Assembly (NCBI GenBank): GCA_946811185.2 | Contig: OX328107.1 | Span: 42,336,360 to 42,400,359, forward strand | DNA length: 64,000 nt | Direction of reading: 5' to 3' | Origin: Hippopus hippopus | Lineage: Eukaryota > Mollusca > Bivalvia > Cardiida > Cardiidae | Shown here: positions 44,325 through 54,839 of the stretch, one piece after another | Layout: each line of letters opens with the position of its first letter | How positions within the stretch are numbered: the stretch's first letter is position 1 | Translations under genes and position numbers: made by a program | Notes under the pieces: model-generated | What the model was told of the DNA's origin: nothing | Database searches by the model: none | What the model saw: the letters and a program-made list of their open reading frames with translations, nothing else

Positions 44325-45280
44325 GGTATGAAGCATTGTGATCAGTATGTTCTTTTCCCACAATGTTTTCTTAAGCCTTCAACTTCAAGGGAATGAAAAA
44401 AAAACAGGGGGTTTGTCTTATACAGGGTTTATGTCGGTTCAGGACGACAAAAATTTAGACTTGTCTAAATTTAAAAGTGCTGGCAGACAACAAAGTAACT
44501 TTTTACAAACACACAACATTTTAGACTTGTCCAAGTTGAAAGCGTTTATAGATAATAAGAAATGATGGGGCTGAATTCAAAGGGTTTGTCTTTGATACAA
44601 TAGAAAATATTGTGAAAAAGGGGAAAATGGTGGTCACCAGCACTTTCTTCTATTCCGGGATTCCCACAAGGTTTTCAGAAGCCTTCCTTGGTTTGGTTGT
44701 TTGAAGTGTGGATTGTGTAGTAAATGGTTAAAATCAGGGTCAAAAGATGGGAGTTGTCTTTGATAACACTAGGAAAAGGAAAAAAAATGCTGGTTACCAC
44801 CAGTTGTTTTTTGACACAATGTTTTGAAAAGCTTTCCTGCTAAGGGGCTTTAAAACTCTGGATTGTGTGGTGAAGGGTTAAATCTATACCACACAACAAA
44901 AATGTAGGCTTACCTAAATTGAAAGCATTTGCAAACACCAATTTAAATGTGGCTCCAAAGATGTCTTTAATTAGATAGAAAACATTGGGAAAAGGAAAAA
45001 ATGCTGGTTACCAGCATTTTTTCCTCTTTATTCAATGTTTATCAAAAGCTTTAATTTGAAGAAGCGCTAAAACTCAGGATTGTGTGGTATAGGCTGTATT
45101 TTCAAAATAAAGAGCAACTGTTGACGAAAAATCTGAAAGATGATACCAATGAACTGAAGTTCTTTGATAGTGTAGAAAACATTGTTGGAAAAGTAGCATT
45201 TTCTCCCTTTCCCACAATGTTTTCAGGGGGCCTCTTTCTAAAGGTCTGGAAAACGTGGGATTGTTTGGTAAAGGATTGAA
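44325..45280. mobile_element. Run of five family A copies (44325-44500, 44494-44731, 44728-44881, 44878-45095, 45096-45280)
   Basis: Consecutive copies, with the junctions at 44728 and 44878 each a single shared TTAA. Copies differ in hairpin state: intact (AAAAATGCTGGTTACCAGCA near 45000), mutated (44630) and one arm shortened (45180-45235). Confidence 0.75.
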
Positions 45281-45752
45281 CAAGATGGCTATAAGGAAAT
45301 GAGGCTGGAATGGTTGTGAACCTAAAGTTTGCCCCTGGGCTGTTTGAAGGTGACAGGAGCAAATTCAGCATCATGATTTAACACCCATCGTTATGTATGA
45401 CATAATTACATTGAAAACATTTACCAAAGAAACTGTTTTATGAAAACCTAGCTGCAAGTTGATAAACTGTAATGCTTGCTTAGAGAACGGTGTATGTTTG
45501 GCATTTTTTGCAGCCTCAAAATCATTGCTCTGTAATCAGGAGGATAAAAAATAAATAAACAAAAGGAACATTTTCAATGTGAGAGAAAAAGATGCCAAGG
45601 AAGTTGCAATTTCATTGCTTTTTTTTTTAACAGAATGCCCCAATACATCTGATTACGCATATTCATATTTTATGCAATCACATCTTGATTTACACTGGAT
45701 GTATCAGCAACTTTAGTTAGATATGCAATTTTCTAAGAATCATTTTTTCACT
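45281..45752. other. Unassigned stretch
   Basis: No family recognised; T-run near 45620. Confidence 0.3.
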
Positions 45753-46190
45753 TTAACCCTTAAGCTGCTAAGGGTAACTCACTGACCTTCTACAGACAGT
45801 GTAGATCAAGATCAGACTGCACAGAATGTGCAGTCTGATCTTGATCTACACTGTCTGATAAGCAGATTTTTTTCTCAAAAAGTTTGAAAAAAACATTATT
45901 AGGGTTTTTACTATTGACTTAAAAGTTTCATTTAACATGTTTAGCAGGATAAGGGTTAATTTTCCTTCAAAACTTTATCAAACAGTCCAAAGTGTTAATG
46001 ACTTTGAGTATGAATGTTCTTGACAACTATCTGGAAACAGGAAAGAATGCTGGTAGGGCAGCATTTTCTCCTTTTCTCACAATGTTTTCCATTGTTTTTA
46101 AGATATATTTCATCATAATTGTGAGTCAAGTTAAATCTTTCATCTGCAAATGGTGTGGATTTAGACTAGTCTCCTTATTACCTGCAAAAC
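45753..46190. mobile_element. E-A pair sharing TTAA (45753-45959, 45956-46190)
   Basis: Family E reference copy: TTAACCCTTAAGCTGCTAAG to AGCAGGATAAGGGTTAA, 207 bp, with a perfect 29-bp stem (45795-45855, loop GAA). The shared TTAA 45956-45959 then opens a diverged family-A copy with hairpin GAATGCTGGTAGGGCAGCAT. Confidence 0.85.
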
Positions 46191-46530
46191 ATCTTTTTAG
46201 CTGCGCTGTTCAAAGAAAACGTCAAGGTAGTGGCCATAGTGCGTCATCGGAGGTATTGTCGTCTGTGTCAAAATGCAAAAACTTTGACATTTTCAAAAAC
46301 TTCAACATTTTATAATACCTCTGTCATTACTGTAGATATTTACATGTACTTCAGACTTGGACAAGTTAACTATCAATAGGGGAACCCATACAACATGGGC
46401 AGTTAACCAGCAAAGTATTGTTGATACAGTTATGCCCCTTTTTCCCCTTTGACTTCTCACTGAAAATCAAGCAACTGCAGCCAAGCATTGGCATTTGCAT
46501 GCAGCTCTTGTCTTACTGCAGATCACATTG
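46191..46530 (+). mobile_element. Family K element (Helitron-like relative), copy 1
   Basis: TTTTTAGCTGCGCTGTTCAA start, then CGTCTGTGTCAAAATGC and AGTTATGCCCCTTTTT. A second copy is at 49070-49350. It resembles a bivalve family I recall beginning TTTTAGCTCGACTATTCGAA; inference. Confidence 0.5.
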
Positions 46531-46639
46531 AAAACCTTAATGTTGAACGAGAAACTGCTCTTAATGATATTTTACTGTCAGTTATCAGTTCTTCAAAAGT
46601 AAGAGTCTCAAATTTCATCAACCATTAAAGACACAGTAC

Positions 46640-47462
46640 AAGCTTATACTATGTGTGACAAAATTCTAGATTTGTCAAAATTGAAAGTAGTTGCAGATTC
46701 AGATATGGCTTAAATGATTTGGAATTTGTCTCTAAAAGTATAGGAAATATTACAGGAAAATGACCTTATGCTGTAACCAGCATTTTCTCTTGTTCCCATG
46801 ATGTTTACAAAAGCTTTCGTTTGATAGGGATGCAAAATTTGTGTATTGTTTGGTAAAGAATAAGCTCATCATTTAGCAGATATCTCATATGCCCACTGTC
46901 GATAACAACTTTGGAAAACATGGGAGAAGGAGCATTTTACTTGTAACAACGGTTAATTCTTTTCACGCAATGTTTTTTCTAAAAATACTAAAAAAGAAAA
47001 CATTGTTAGAAAAGGAGAAAATGCTGGTAACCAGCATTTTCTCTTTTTCCCACAATGTTTTTTTATCTTTTAAAAACAAATCTCAGTTATGAGTATGAAT
47101 TCGATATGTAGAATTAATGCTTTCAGTAAGTATGAGTCTAAAATTTGTCGTCTGGTGCAGAGTTAATGGGATCAAAAGTTATAGGTGTGAAAGAATTTGT
47201 AGGTAAATTACATCAGAGCAGTGGGGCCTTAAGGCATTATAAATTTGTGATTCTTTCCCTCAAATGTTCATTGTTATTTAATTGGACTTGTCCAATTTGA
47301 CAGCATTTGCAAAAAACAAATTCAATGTGGTTCAAATGATAAGGGTTGTTCTTTGAATTTGTAGAAAATGGTAACCAGCATCATTGCCTTTTCCCACAAT
47401 ACTTTAAAAAATCTTTCTTCTTCGGGGTTGTTAATACAAGGGATCGTTGGGTAAAGGGTAAA
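46640..47462. mobile_element. Three family A copies (46640-46866, 46953-47166, 47277-47462)
   Basis: The middle copy is complete (TTAATTCTTTTCACGCAATG to GTGCAGAGTTAA) with hairpin AAAAGGAGAAAATGCTGG / CCAGCATTTTCTC. The third has lost its left hairpin arm. Confidence 0.75.
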
Positions 47463-47605
47463 CACAGTATAAATTTGCGATTCTCAACTATCATGTTCGT
47501 TATACATGTTTTTGCATAATTAATATTTTTGGCTTCTTTGTTTGACTTGTCATTGTTCAGTTTCATCAAATTGATGCTTTAGAAAAGACGCTGAACCCTT
47601 ACCCT

Positions 47606-48019
47606 CTTCATCCTTTACAAAACGACATTATTTTAGCCTTGTCCAGATTAAAAGCTTTTGAAAACAACAATTTCAGTGTGGCCCAAATGGAGCAATTTTT
47701 CTTTGACAGGGTAGAAAACATTGTGGAAAAAGGAGAAAATGCTGGTTACCAGCATTTTCTCCTTTTCCCACAATGTTTTCAAAAGGCTTCTTCCTAAAGG
47801 TCATTAAAACTCAGGATTGTGTGGTAAAGGGTTAAGGTATCAAAAGCTTTGACTTGTTCATATTGAAAAGCATTTAAAGATAGAAAATTGAAAATTGCTC
47901 AAATGTTGTTGTTTGGTTTTGAAAAAGTAGAAGAAAGTGGGAATAGGAAAAATTGCTGGTTACTAGTACATGTAGTTTCAAATGCCATCTTTCTCAAGGT
48001 TGTCTAAGCATAAGTTTTT
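47606..48019 (-). mobile_element. Family A pair sharing TTAA (47606-47835, 47832-48019)
   Basis: The first is a good copy: hairpin GAAAACATTGTGGAAAAAGG to its inverse, one mismatch, tip GCTGGTTACCAGC. The second is cut by element B3 in its P arm (TCTTTCTCAAGGTTGTCTAA). Confidence 0.8.
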
Positions 48020-49066
48020 AGCTCACCTGAGCACAAAGTGCTCAAGGTGAGCTTTTGTGATTTTGCTGTGTCCGTTGTATGTCATGTATTGCACATTGTC
48101 CATCATCCAGGTATCAACAATTACCTTGTATGCACTCTGGAGGCCACATTTTCAGTTCAATAATCATGAAACTTGGTCAGAATATTTGTCTTGATATTGT
48201 ATCAAGCAAGCTTGAAATTTGTATATGTTGTGTCAAAAAGTACATGTAGGTTACCAAGACAAATATTAGAAAATCCTCTGTGCACTCTAGAGGCCATATT
48301 TTCAGTTGGATAGTTATGAAACTTGGTCAGAATATTTTTTTGAATAATATCTCTGAAAAAAGCAAAATCAGATTGGGTCAAAAAGTGGAACACTAGGACA
48401 GATCTTAGAAAAACCTTGTGTGTACTCCAGAGGCAACCTTTTTCAAGACTCATGAGACTGGTCAGAATGTTTATCTTGATAATGTCTCTGATAAATTCAA
48501 ATTTGGGTCATGTAGGGTCAAAATAAAGGTTACTAGGACAAATCTTAGAAAAACTTATGTGCACTCTAGAGGCTGACAACAAATTTACTTTTATTCAGAT
48601 GATGTCATTTGCCTTTTGAAGGGTAGAAAGTATCATGGAAAAATGAGAAAATGCTGGTTACTTTTCCTACTTTGTTTTCAAAAGCCTTCTTTGTCAGGAT
48701 TGTTAAAACTTGGGATAGAGTGGTAATGTGTTAAACAGTGAACATGAAGCAAGCTGTGCATCTCTCTATTCTTGTTAAAAAATGTTAACATTCATTCTAT
48801 TGAAAAGATTGTTGAGTAAAAAAGTTTTGGAACTCTCCAAAAATATTCTTGGCTGAGTTCATTGATAATTGGTATGAGAAGACGATTATCATAATTAATG
48901 GCATCATTTTGGGATGAAAGAAAAAAGTATGACTTTAATTGGGCTTGGCTTACTTTCTTTATGAAATTTTATTGTGATGAAGGCTTCTCTATATGGATTT
49001 ATGCTCTTTACCAATTATTGCTCATAAGAAAGGGGAGCTGTACAGGGCCATGATGGCTCTCTTGTT
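48020..49066 (+). mobile_element. Family B Helitron-like element, copy 3
   Basis: TTTTTAGCTCACCTGAGCAC with inverted GTGCTCAAGGTGAGC at the left, three to four ~145-bp units, and GGGCCATGATGGCTCTCTTGTT at the right. A 5'-truncated family-A piece (48577-48734) lies within. Confidence 0.7.
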
Positions 49067-49069
49067 AGC

Positions 49070-49350
49070 GTGCCTTTTTCAAAGCCGTTTCATAGCCTTG
49101 TCGTCTGCTTCATGGTCTGCATCGTCATGTTTTGACATTTTACAATATCTCTAACTATTAATGATATTTCCTTCAAACTTGGACTAGTTGTTAAATATCA
49201 GAAGGGGAACCATACCAGTATGGCAGGTAACCATCAAAATATTTTTCACACAGTTATGCCCCTTTTTCAATTTGAAATTTTCTTAGATAATCAATCTGTA
49301 ATAGCAACTGCAACCAAGTGCATCCACATGCAATGGTCTTGTTTTATGTC
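49070..49350 (+). mobile_element. Family K element, copy 2
   Basis: CGTCTGCTTCATGGTCTGC, AGAAGGGGAACCATACCAGT, CAGTTATGCCCCTTTTT; same order as 46191-46530. Confidence 0.55.
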
Positions 49351-49430
49351 TCGTACAAGACAAACTTTTAAAACATTGTAATAAAGAGGATGACTGTTCA
49401 GTCTGTAACAGTGTTTCCGTACATGGTTAT

Positions 49431-49645
49431 TTAATCCTTTACCACACAATCCCAAGTTTTAATGACCTTGAGGCAAAGAGCTTTTGAGATCATTGTGGGA
49501 AAAGGAGAAAATGCTGGTCACCTACTACTTTTCCCATGATGTTTTTTTAGCCTTATAGAGACCAGTTCCTTATTTGAACATTTGTTGTCTACAAATGCTT
49601 TCAGTTCGGCCAAATCCAAGAATTTGTCGTTTGTTAAAGAGTTAA
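49431..49645 (+). mobile_element. Family A MITE
   Basis: TTAATCCTTTACCACACAAT to TTGTTAAAGAGTTAA; the right hairpin arm is damaged. Confidence 0.8.
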
Positions 49646-49769
49646 TGGACTGTTACTTATTTGGTGATGAATATTTAAAAAAGACATGGTGAAAGTTGTG
49701 TTAAGCACAAGATGTCTCAGTAGGTATTAAGTGAAAGTGCCAAGCACAGTAATTTTGGTTTGCTTCAGT

Positions 49770-49850
49770 TGATGGTATAGATAAAGATCAGACTACTCAG
49801 CAGATGGTAGGCTGGTCTGAGTTCCTGGATTTACAATGTAAGATACTTTG
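49770..49850. mobile_element. Family E remnant
   Basis: GGTATAGATAAAGATCAGAC / GGCTGGTCTGAGTTC; weak. Confidence 0.35.
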
Positions 49851-49902
49851 TAAAATGTATTTGGCAGAGCAGCCTTGAAAGTACTCAACCCTCTTATGAT
49901 TT

Positions 49903-50534
49903 ATTCCTTTACAAAACAATTTAATGTTTTAATGACCTTGCTGAAGAAGGCTTTTGAAACATTGTGAGAAAAGGAGAAAATGCTGAAAGCAAGCACTTGC
50001 TTCACTTTCCTCTATATTTTTCTACCATTTTCAAAGACAAATAATCTTTTGCACAACACTTAATTTGTCAAATGCAAATTCTTTTAACCCTTTACTACAC
50101 GATTCTGAGTTTTGAGAACCCTTAGAAAGAGCCTTTGAAAACATTGTGGAAAAAGGAGAAAATGCTTGTAACCAGCATTTTCTCCTTTTCCCACAATGTT
50201 ATTTACCCTTCCAAAGTCATTTTTCTTTTTTTGAGTCACATTTTATTTGTTATCTGCAACTGCTTTCTAATTTGACAAGTACAAAATTTTGTTTGGTTAA
50301 GGGTTACCTCTTTGCCAAACAACAATATTTTGGACTCAAGGAAATTCAAAACTTTTGCAGACGACAAATTAAAAATGTACCTTAAATGATAATTTCTGTC
50401 TTTGATATTGTAGAAAACATTACGTGAAAAGGAGAAAATGCTGGTTATCAGCATTTTCTCCTATTTCCTCAATGTTTTCAAAAGCCTTTTGGAAAGGGAT
50501 CATTTAAACATGGGATTGTTTAGTAAAGGGTTCA
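49903..50534. mobile_element. Three family A copies in a chain (49903-50087, 50084-50307, 50304-50534)
   Basis: Junctions are TTAA 50084-50087 and TTAC 50304-50307 (one mutated shared site). The middle and last copies are in opposite orientation; both keep strong hairpins. Confidence 0.8.
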
Positions 50535-50659
50535 TTTGGAAGTGTCTAGAATATTGTTGTTTGGTGATTAAGAAGAGTTGACCTTTTGTCCTAGTGCTAG
50601 AACATTCCAAGGCCTCTGCATTATCATGCATACTGAATATTAATGTGATTAATGAGGTT

Positions 50660-51158
50660 GCCCCTTTACCAAACAATCCAGAGGTTTAGTAACCCTGAGA
50701 AAATTAGCCTTTTAAAACATTGTGGGAAAAGGAGAAAATGCTGGTAACCAGCATTTTTTCCTTTATCCAAAATGTTTCTACCTTTCCCAGGACAAATCTT
50801 CTCTTTGAGCCATATTGACTTTATTGTCTGCAAATGCTTTCAATTTGGATGAGGCTGAAATTTTGTCTTCTGGTGATGAGTAAACAGTAAGACAATTTTT
50901 AGCTCTTTTCAAGACCATAATAATTTAACCCTTTACCACACAATCACGACTTTTAACGGCCCTGAGGAAGAAGCCTTACAAAAACATCATGGAAAATGGA
51001 GATAATGCTTGTAACAAGCATTTTCTCAATTTCCCACAATGTTTTCTACCCTTCCATAAAACAAATTTCATTTTGTGAATCACGCTGAATTTCTTGTCTG
51101 CAAAATTTTAATGTTTTAATTTGGATAAGTCTAAAATTTCGTTGTCTGGTAGAGATTT
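50660..51158 (+). mobile_element. Two family A copies (50660-50884, 50925-51158)
   Basis: First: CCCCTTTACCAAACAATCC, hairpin AAAAGGAGAAAATGCTGG / CCAGCATTTTTTCC. Second: TTAACCCTTTACCACACAAT, tip GCTTGTAACAAGC, altered on both arms so that pairing is kept. Confidence 0.8.
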
Positions 51159-51159
51159 G

Positions 51160-51355
51160 AGATGTGTGCAAACTCAGAATATTAGCAGACCACAAATCAG
51201 ACATGGCCTCAATGAAGATATTTGTCAATAAAAGGGTAGAAAACATTGTGGGCTAAAGGAGAAAATGCTAGTTTCATTTTACCTTTTCCCCACAATGTTT
51301 TCAATAGCTTTTATCTCCAGAGTTGTAAAAACACAGGATTGTTTGGTAAAGGGTT
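51160..51355 (-). mobile_element. Family A MITE
   Basis: Q arm decayed, core CATTGTGGGCTAAAGGAG, P arm to GGTAAAGGGTTA. Confidence 0.65.
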
Positions 51356-51361
51356 ATAAGG

Positions 51362-51801
51362 GTTAAACAGTCCTGAGTTTTAATGAACCTGAGATGGATA
51401 GCCTTTGAAAATATTGTGAGAAAAGGAAAAAAAAGGTAACCAGCGTTTTCTCCTTTTTACACAATCTTCTACCATATAAAAGACAAATCCAATGATTTAA
51501 CTCTTTACTACTCAATCCCGACTTTTCATAACCCTGAAAGAAAAGCTTTTTGAAAACATTGAGGGAAAAGGAGAAAATGCGGGTAACCAGCATTTTCTCC
51601 TTTTCTCACAATGTTTTGTGCCCTATCAAAGATGGAAATTACTAATTTAGCAACATTTAATTTGTCGTCTGCAGACGCTTTCAATCAGATCCAGTCAAAA
51701 ATTTTGTCGTTTGGTAGTTAAGCTGAATCTAACCAGTAGCCTGCAACAATTAATGCTTCAATTTGGACAAGGCTAATTTTTGCTGTGGTATAAAGAGTTG
51801 A
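51362..51801 (+). mobile_element. Family A MITE with a second family A nested inside
   Basis: Outer: 51362-51500 (P arm, hairpin, AGACAAATCCAATGATTTAA) resumes at 51718 with TTAAGCTGAATC ... CAATTTGGACAAGGCTAA ... AAAGAGTTGA. Inner: 51497-51721, TTAACTCTTTACTACTCAAT to TTTGGTAGTTAA, with hairpin. The outer sequence is continuous if inner plus one TTAA is removed. Confidence 0.8.
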
Positions 51802-52183
51802 CCCTTCAGCTGCTAAGCGTGACTCAAGGACCTTTTGTGGACAGTGAAGATCAAGATCAGTCTCACTTTATGTGCAGTCTGATCTTTGATGTACACTGTC
51901 CGATATGGAGATATTTTTCTCCAAAAATTAAGTTTGAGATAGCAACTTTTGGGTTTTTACTGTCGGCTTGAAAATTTCATTAAAATTATTCCCCACAATC
52001 TAGAGTTTTAATGACCCTGAGAAAAAAGGCTTGTGAAAACATTGCGGTTAAAGGAGAAAATGCTGGTAACCAATGCCATTTCAAAAATGAATCTTCTCGT
52101 TTGGACCACATTTTATTTGTTGTCTGCAAAATGCTTTTTATTTGGACACGTCAAAAATTTTATCATTTGATAAAGGATAAAAG
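51798..52183. mobile_element. Family E (51798-51983) followed by family A (51980-52183)
   Basis: E: TTGACCCTTCAGCTGCTAAG, centre GATCAAGATCAGTCTC / GTGCAGTCTGATCTTTGATG, interrupted at an internal TTAA (51980) where family A (CCCCACAATCTAGAGTTTTA) begins. Confidence 0.65.
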
Positions 52184-52390
52184 CAAATTTTGTATGCATG
52201 CAATACATCCACTTTTATTGGTGTCAAAACAGACAAGAGAAAAAGGAAAATAACGGGGTGAGAAGAACCATCTTTGCAGTTTGTATAAATAATTCTTTCA
52301 CTTTTCAGTGAACTTGTTGATCCCATGGTCAGGTCTTGGACCTTTCTAAATATAATGTAAATATATAACTTGGGGTAACATCTGGTAAAC

Positions 52391-52760
52391 ATGTTTCCTT
52401 CATGAAGATCCTGGAGGAAAAAGGACGAGATTCGAAACTGTAATTTTTCAGTGGTTGTCTAACTTTGTGGCTTTATTGCTTTATGAATCAATCCTGGCTT
52501 TTTTGTTGACTTTGAGAAAATAAGGCTGTTGAAAACATTATGGGAAAAGGAGTAATTGCTGGTAATCATCTTTTCCCTCAATGTTTTATACACTTTTAAA
52601 GGCAAATCCTATCATTGGAGCCACTTTTATATACTTGGCAGCAGATTCTTTCAATTTTGATTAGTCCAAATTATTTTGTTTGGTGAAGATTTATACGTTT
52701 CCTTCATGAAGATTGCAGAGGAAAAGGACCAAAATGGAATGGATCTAAATTTGTATTATT
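52391..52760. repeat. Short duplicated phrase and a family A copy (52488-52692)
   Basis: GTTTCCTTCATGAAGATCC at 52394 recurs as GTTTCCTTCATGAAGATTG at 52689, each followed by a GAGGAAAA-GGAC phrase; they bracket a family-A copy (AATCCTGGC ... GTTTGGTGAAGATTTA). This may be flank duplicated around the insertion. Confidence 0.5.
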
Positions 52761-52846
52761 TGTGCAACTTGGGCAGCTGTAAAAGCGATTGCTCAACAAA
52801 TTACGATGCTTAGTATGCCTGCAGTCAACGTCTTTAGCTCACCTGA

Positions 52847-53164
52847 GTCGAGCCCCGGTAGCTCAGTCAGTAGCGTGCAGGACTTAAGAACAGGGGGTCG
52901 TGGGTTCGATCCCCAGCTCGGCCAATTTCTTTCCGAGGATTGATGATAGTCATTGCGACAGGATTCATTCCTCTCCCACCGCTGACCATCGTCTCGACGA
53001 TGGTTATGTGGGAAAGCAGCCAGTGGCTTGGAAAGAAAATGATGCGGAGTACTGGTAAAAGAGACTCCAGGAAAGCATGGATAGGTGCACTGGCCGCCGG
53101 GATATAACTGAAATAATGTTGAAAACGGCATTAAACACCTGGATACAATCAATCAGTCAGTCAG
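52847..53164 (+). mobile_element. tRNA-derived SINE, complete, 12-bp target duplication
   Basis: TAGCTCACCTGA is at 52835-52846 and 53165-53176. The head has an A box (TAGCTCAGTCAG, 52859-52870) and a B box (GGTTCGATCCC, 52903-52913). The body has GAGGATTGATGATAG, GCAGCCAGTGGCTTGGAAAG; the tail is CAATCAATCAGTCAGTCAG. The head resembles a tRNA but is part of a repeat, not a tRNA gene. Related copies: 34320, 59222, 63803. Confidence 0.9.
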
Positions 53165-53357
53165 TAGCTCACCTGAACACAAAGTGTTCATGGTGAGCTT
53201 TTGTGATTGTACTGTTTCTGTTGTACTTTGTTGTGCATTGTGCCAGCGGAAACGAGTACCTTATGTATACTCAGCAGGCTGCATTTTCTGGCAAATAATC
53301 ATGAAAGTTGGTTAGAGTGTTTGTCTTGATTATATCTGGGATCAGATTGAAAATAAG

Positions 53358-53614
53358 CCAGAGGTCCTGCATGGCTTAGTAGTAAAGAGTGGGACCTGTA
53401 ACGTGGAGGCCCCTGATATGAGCCCACTTGATCTGCTGGGTTTTTCATGGGAGTGTCCTTGAGCAAGATACTTCAGAGCCCTAGCCTAGTACTGGTGAAA
53501 CCCAGGAAATACATGAATATGTGAGCCCTCGCTGTGACATGGCTGAAAGAATGTTAAAAGCAGTGTAAAACACCATTCAATCAATCTGTCAATCAATCAA
53601 TCAATCAATTAGTC
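53358..53614 (+). mobile_element. tRNA-derived SINE, second family, 12-bp target duplication
   Basis: ATTGAAAATAAG at 53346-53357 and 53615-53626. Head GGTCCTGCATGGCTTAGTAG, body GGGTTTTTCATGGGAGTGTC and GTGAAACCCAGGAAATACAT, tail (AATC)n. The same family is at 54494. Confidence 0.9.
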
Positions 53615-53779
53615 ATTGAAAATAAGTAATGTTGGGTCAAAGAGAAGGTCACTGGAACAAATGTTAGAAAAACCTTCTGTGCACAAACGTTTTCAAGTTT
53701 TTGAGTTCAGATCACCATACTCAGGTGAGCACTTTAAGGTCAATGGTCCTCTTGTTGAAAAGGTTATGCTGGCTTGGAC

Positions 53780-54210
53780 TTAACCCTTTACCAGATGACA
53801 AAATTTTAGCCATGTCCAAATTGAAAGCATTTGCAGATGACAGTTTCAATGTGGCTCAAATGGTGCAATTTTTCTTTAAATAGGGTAGAAAACATTGTGG
53901 GAAAAGGAGAAAATGCTGGTTACCAGCATTTTCTCCTTTTCCTACAATGTTTTCAGAAGGTTTCTTTCTCGGTGTCGTTAAAAGTCAGCATTTTGCGGTA
54001 AAGGGTTAAATCTCTACCAGAGGACAAAATTTGAGACTTCTGTCTTTATTGACATCATTTGCAAACAACATAATTTTTCATTGTTGCTGTAACCCTTTGT
54101 GTCGCACAATCAAAGTTTTAATGCCCCCTGAGAAACAATGTCTTTGAAAACATTGTATAAAAAAGATGAAATTTAAAATGGAATCATTTAATTACATTTT
54201 GTTGTCTGCA
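53780..54210. mobile_element. Family A pair (53780-54009 complete; 54006-54210 remnants)
   Basis: 53780-54009 is a model copy: TTAACCCTTTACCAGATGAC, hairpin with one mismatch (53888-53953), GCGGTAAAGGGTTAA, 230 bp. The shared TTAA leads to a Q-arm remnant and then a P-side piece (54090-54210) cut by the next SINE. Confidence 0.85.
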
Positions 54211-54211
54211 G

Positions 54212-54432
54212 CCAGCCGGGATAGCTCAGTGGTTACTGTATCTGACTTGTGACCCGGTGGTTGCAAGTTTGATACCTGGTTGAGAGGTGCATGTGAGAAA
54301 ACAGTCAGTGATTTGGAAAGACAGTTGTGTCAGTACTGGTGTGAGAAAGCCAGGAAGCACATGCATAGGTACACTGACTGCCGTGATATGACCTAAGCTG
54401 TTAAAATGGCATTAAATTCCAACATTATCAAT
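54212..54432 (+). mobile_element. tRNA-derived SINE, third family, in family A
   Basis: GATAGCTCAGTGGTTACTG (A box), GACCCGGTGGTTGCAAG, then CAGTGATTTGGAAAGACAG, GTGTGAGAAAGCCAGGAAG and an AACATTATCAATCA tail. Family-A Q-arm text lies on both sides (TTGTTGTCTGCAG / GTATGCTTTCAAAATAGTC). Confidence 0.75.
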
Positions 54433-54493
54433 CATTTCTTGCGTGTGTATGCTTTCAAAATAGTCATCATTTGTCATAAACTTTGTACTCTGG

Positions 54494-54735
54494 GATCGGT
54501 CCTGCATGCTTCAGTGGTTACGTGTAGGACTCGTGACCTGGACGCCCCGGGTTCGAGCCTCGCTGGATCTACTGGGTTTTTCATGGGAGTGTCCTTGGGC
54601 AAAACACTTCAGAGCCCCAGCCTAGTACTGATGGAATCCAGGATTGATGAAACACATGAATATGTGAGCTGTTGCCGTGATATGACTAAAAAATTGTTGA
54701 AAGCCGCGTAAAACACCATTCAATCAGTCAATCAA
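54494..54735 (+). mobile_element. tRNA-derived SINE, second family, imperfect 11-bp target duplication
   Basis: TTGTACTCTGG (54483-54493) versus TTGTAATCTGG (54736-54746). The head has TCAGTGGTTACGTG and GGGTTCGAGCCT; the body as at 53358; tail CAATCAGTCAATCA. Confidence 0.85.
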
Positions 54736-54839
54736 TTGTAATCTGGTGTCAAGAATTCAAAAGGCTTATACATACACAAATGAGTAATAATGAAATTTTG
54801 TAAAACTCCAAAAAGGACTGACAGCAATAATGGATTCTG

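Larger units (their letters stand above)
52832..53757 (+). mobile_element. Family B Helitron-like element, copy 4, with two SINEs nested in it
   Basis: The left end TTTAGCTCACCTGA is interrupted at 52847, resumes at 53165 (TAGCTCACCTGAACACAAAG), then ~145-bp unit sequence (CATGAAAGTTGGTTAGAG), a second interruption at 53358-53614, and the right end ACTCAGGTGAGCACTTTAAGG ... GGTCCTCTTGTT. Confidence 0.8.

Noticed and set aside
52847..52920. tRNA-like sequence with A and B boxes
   Set aside because: It is the head of a SINE flanked by target duplications; not called as a tRNA gene. The same applies at 54214, 54500 and 63808.
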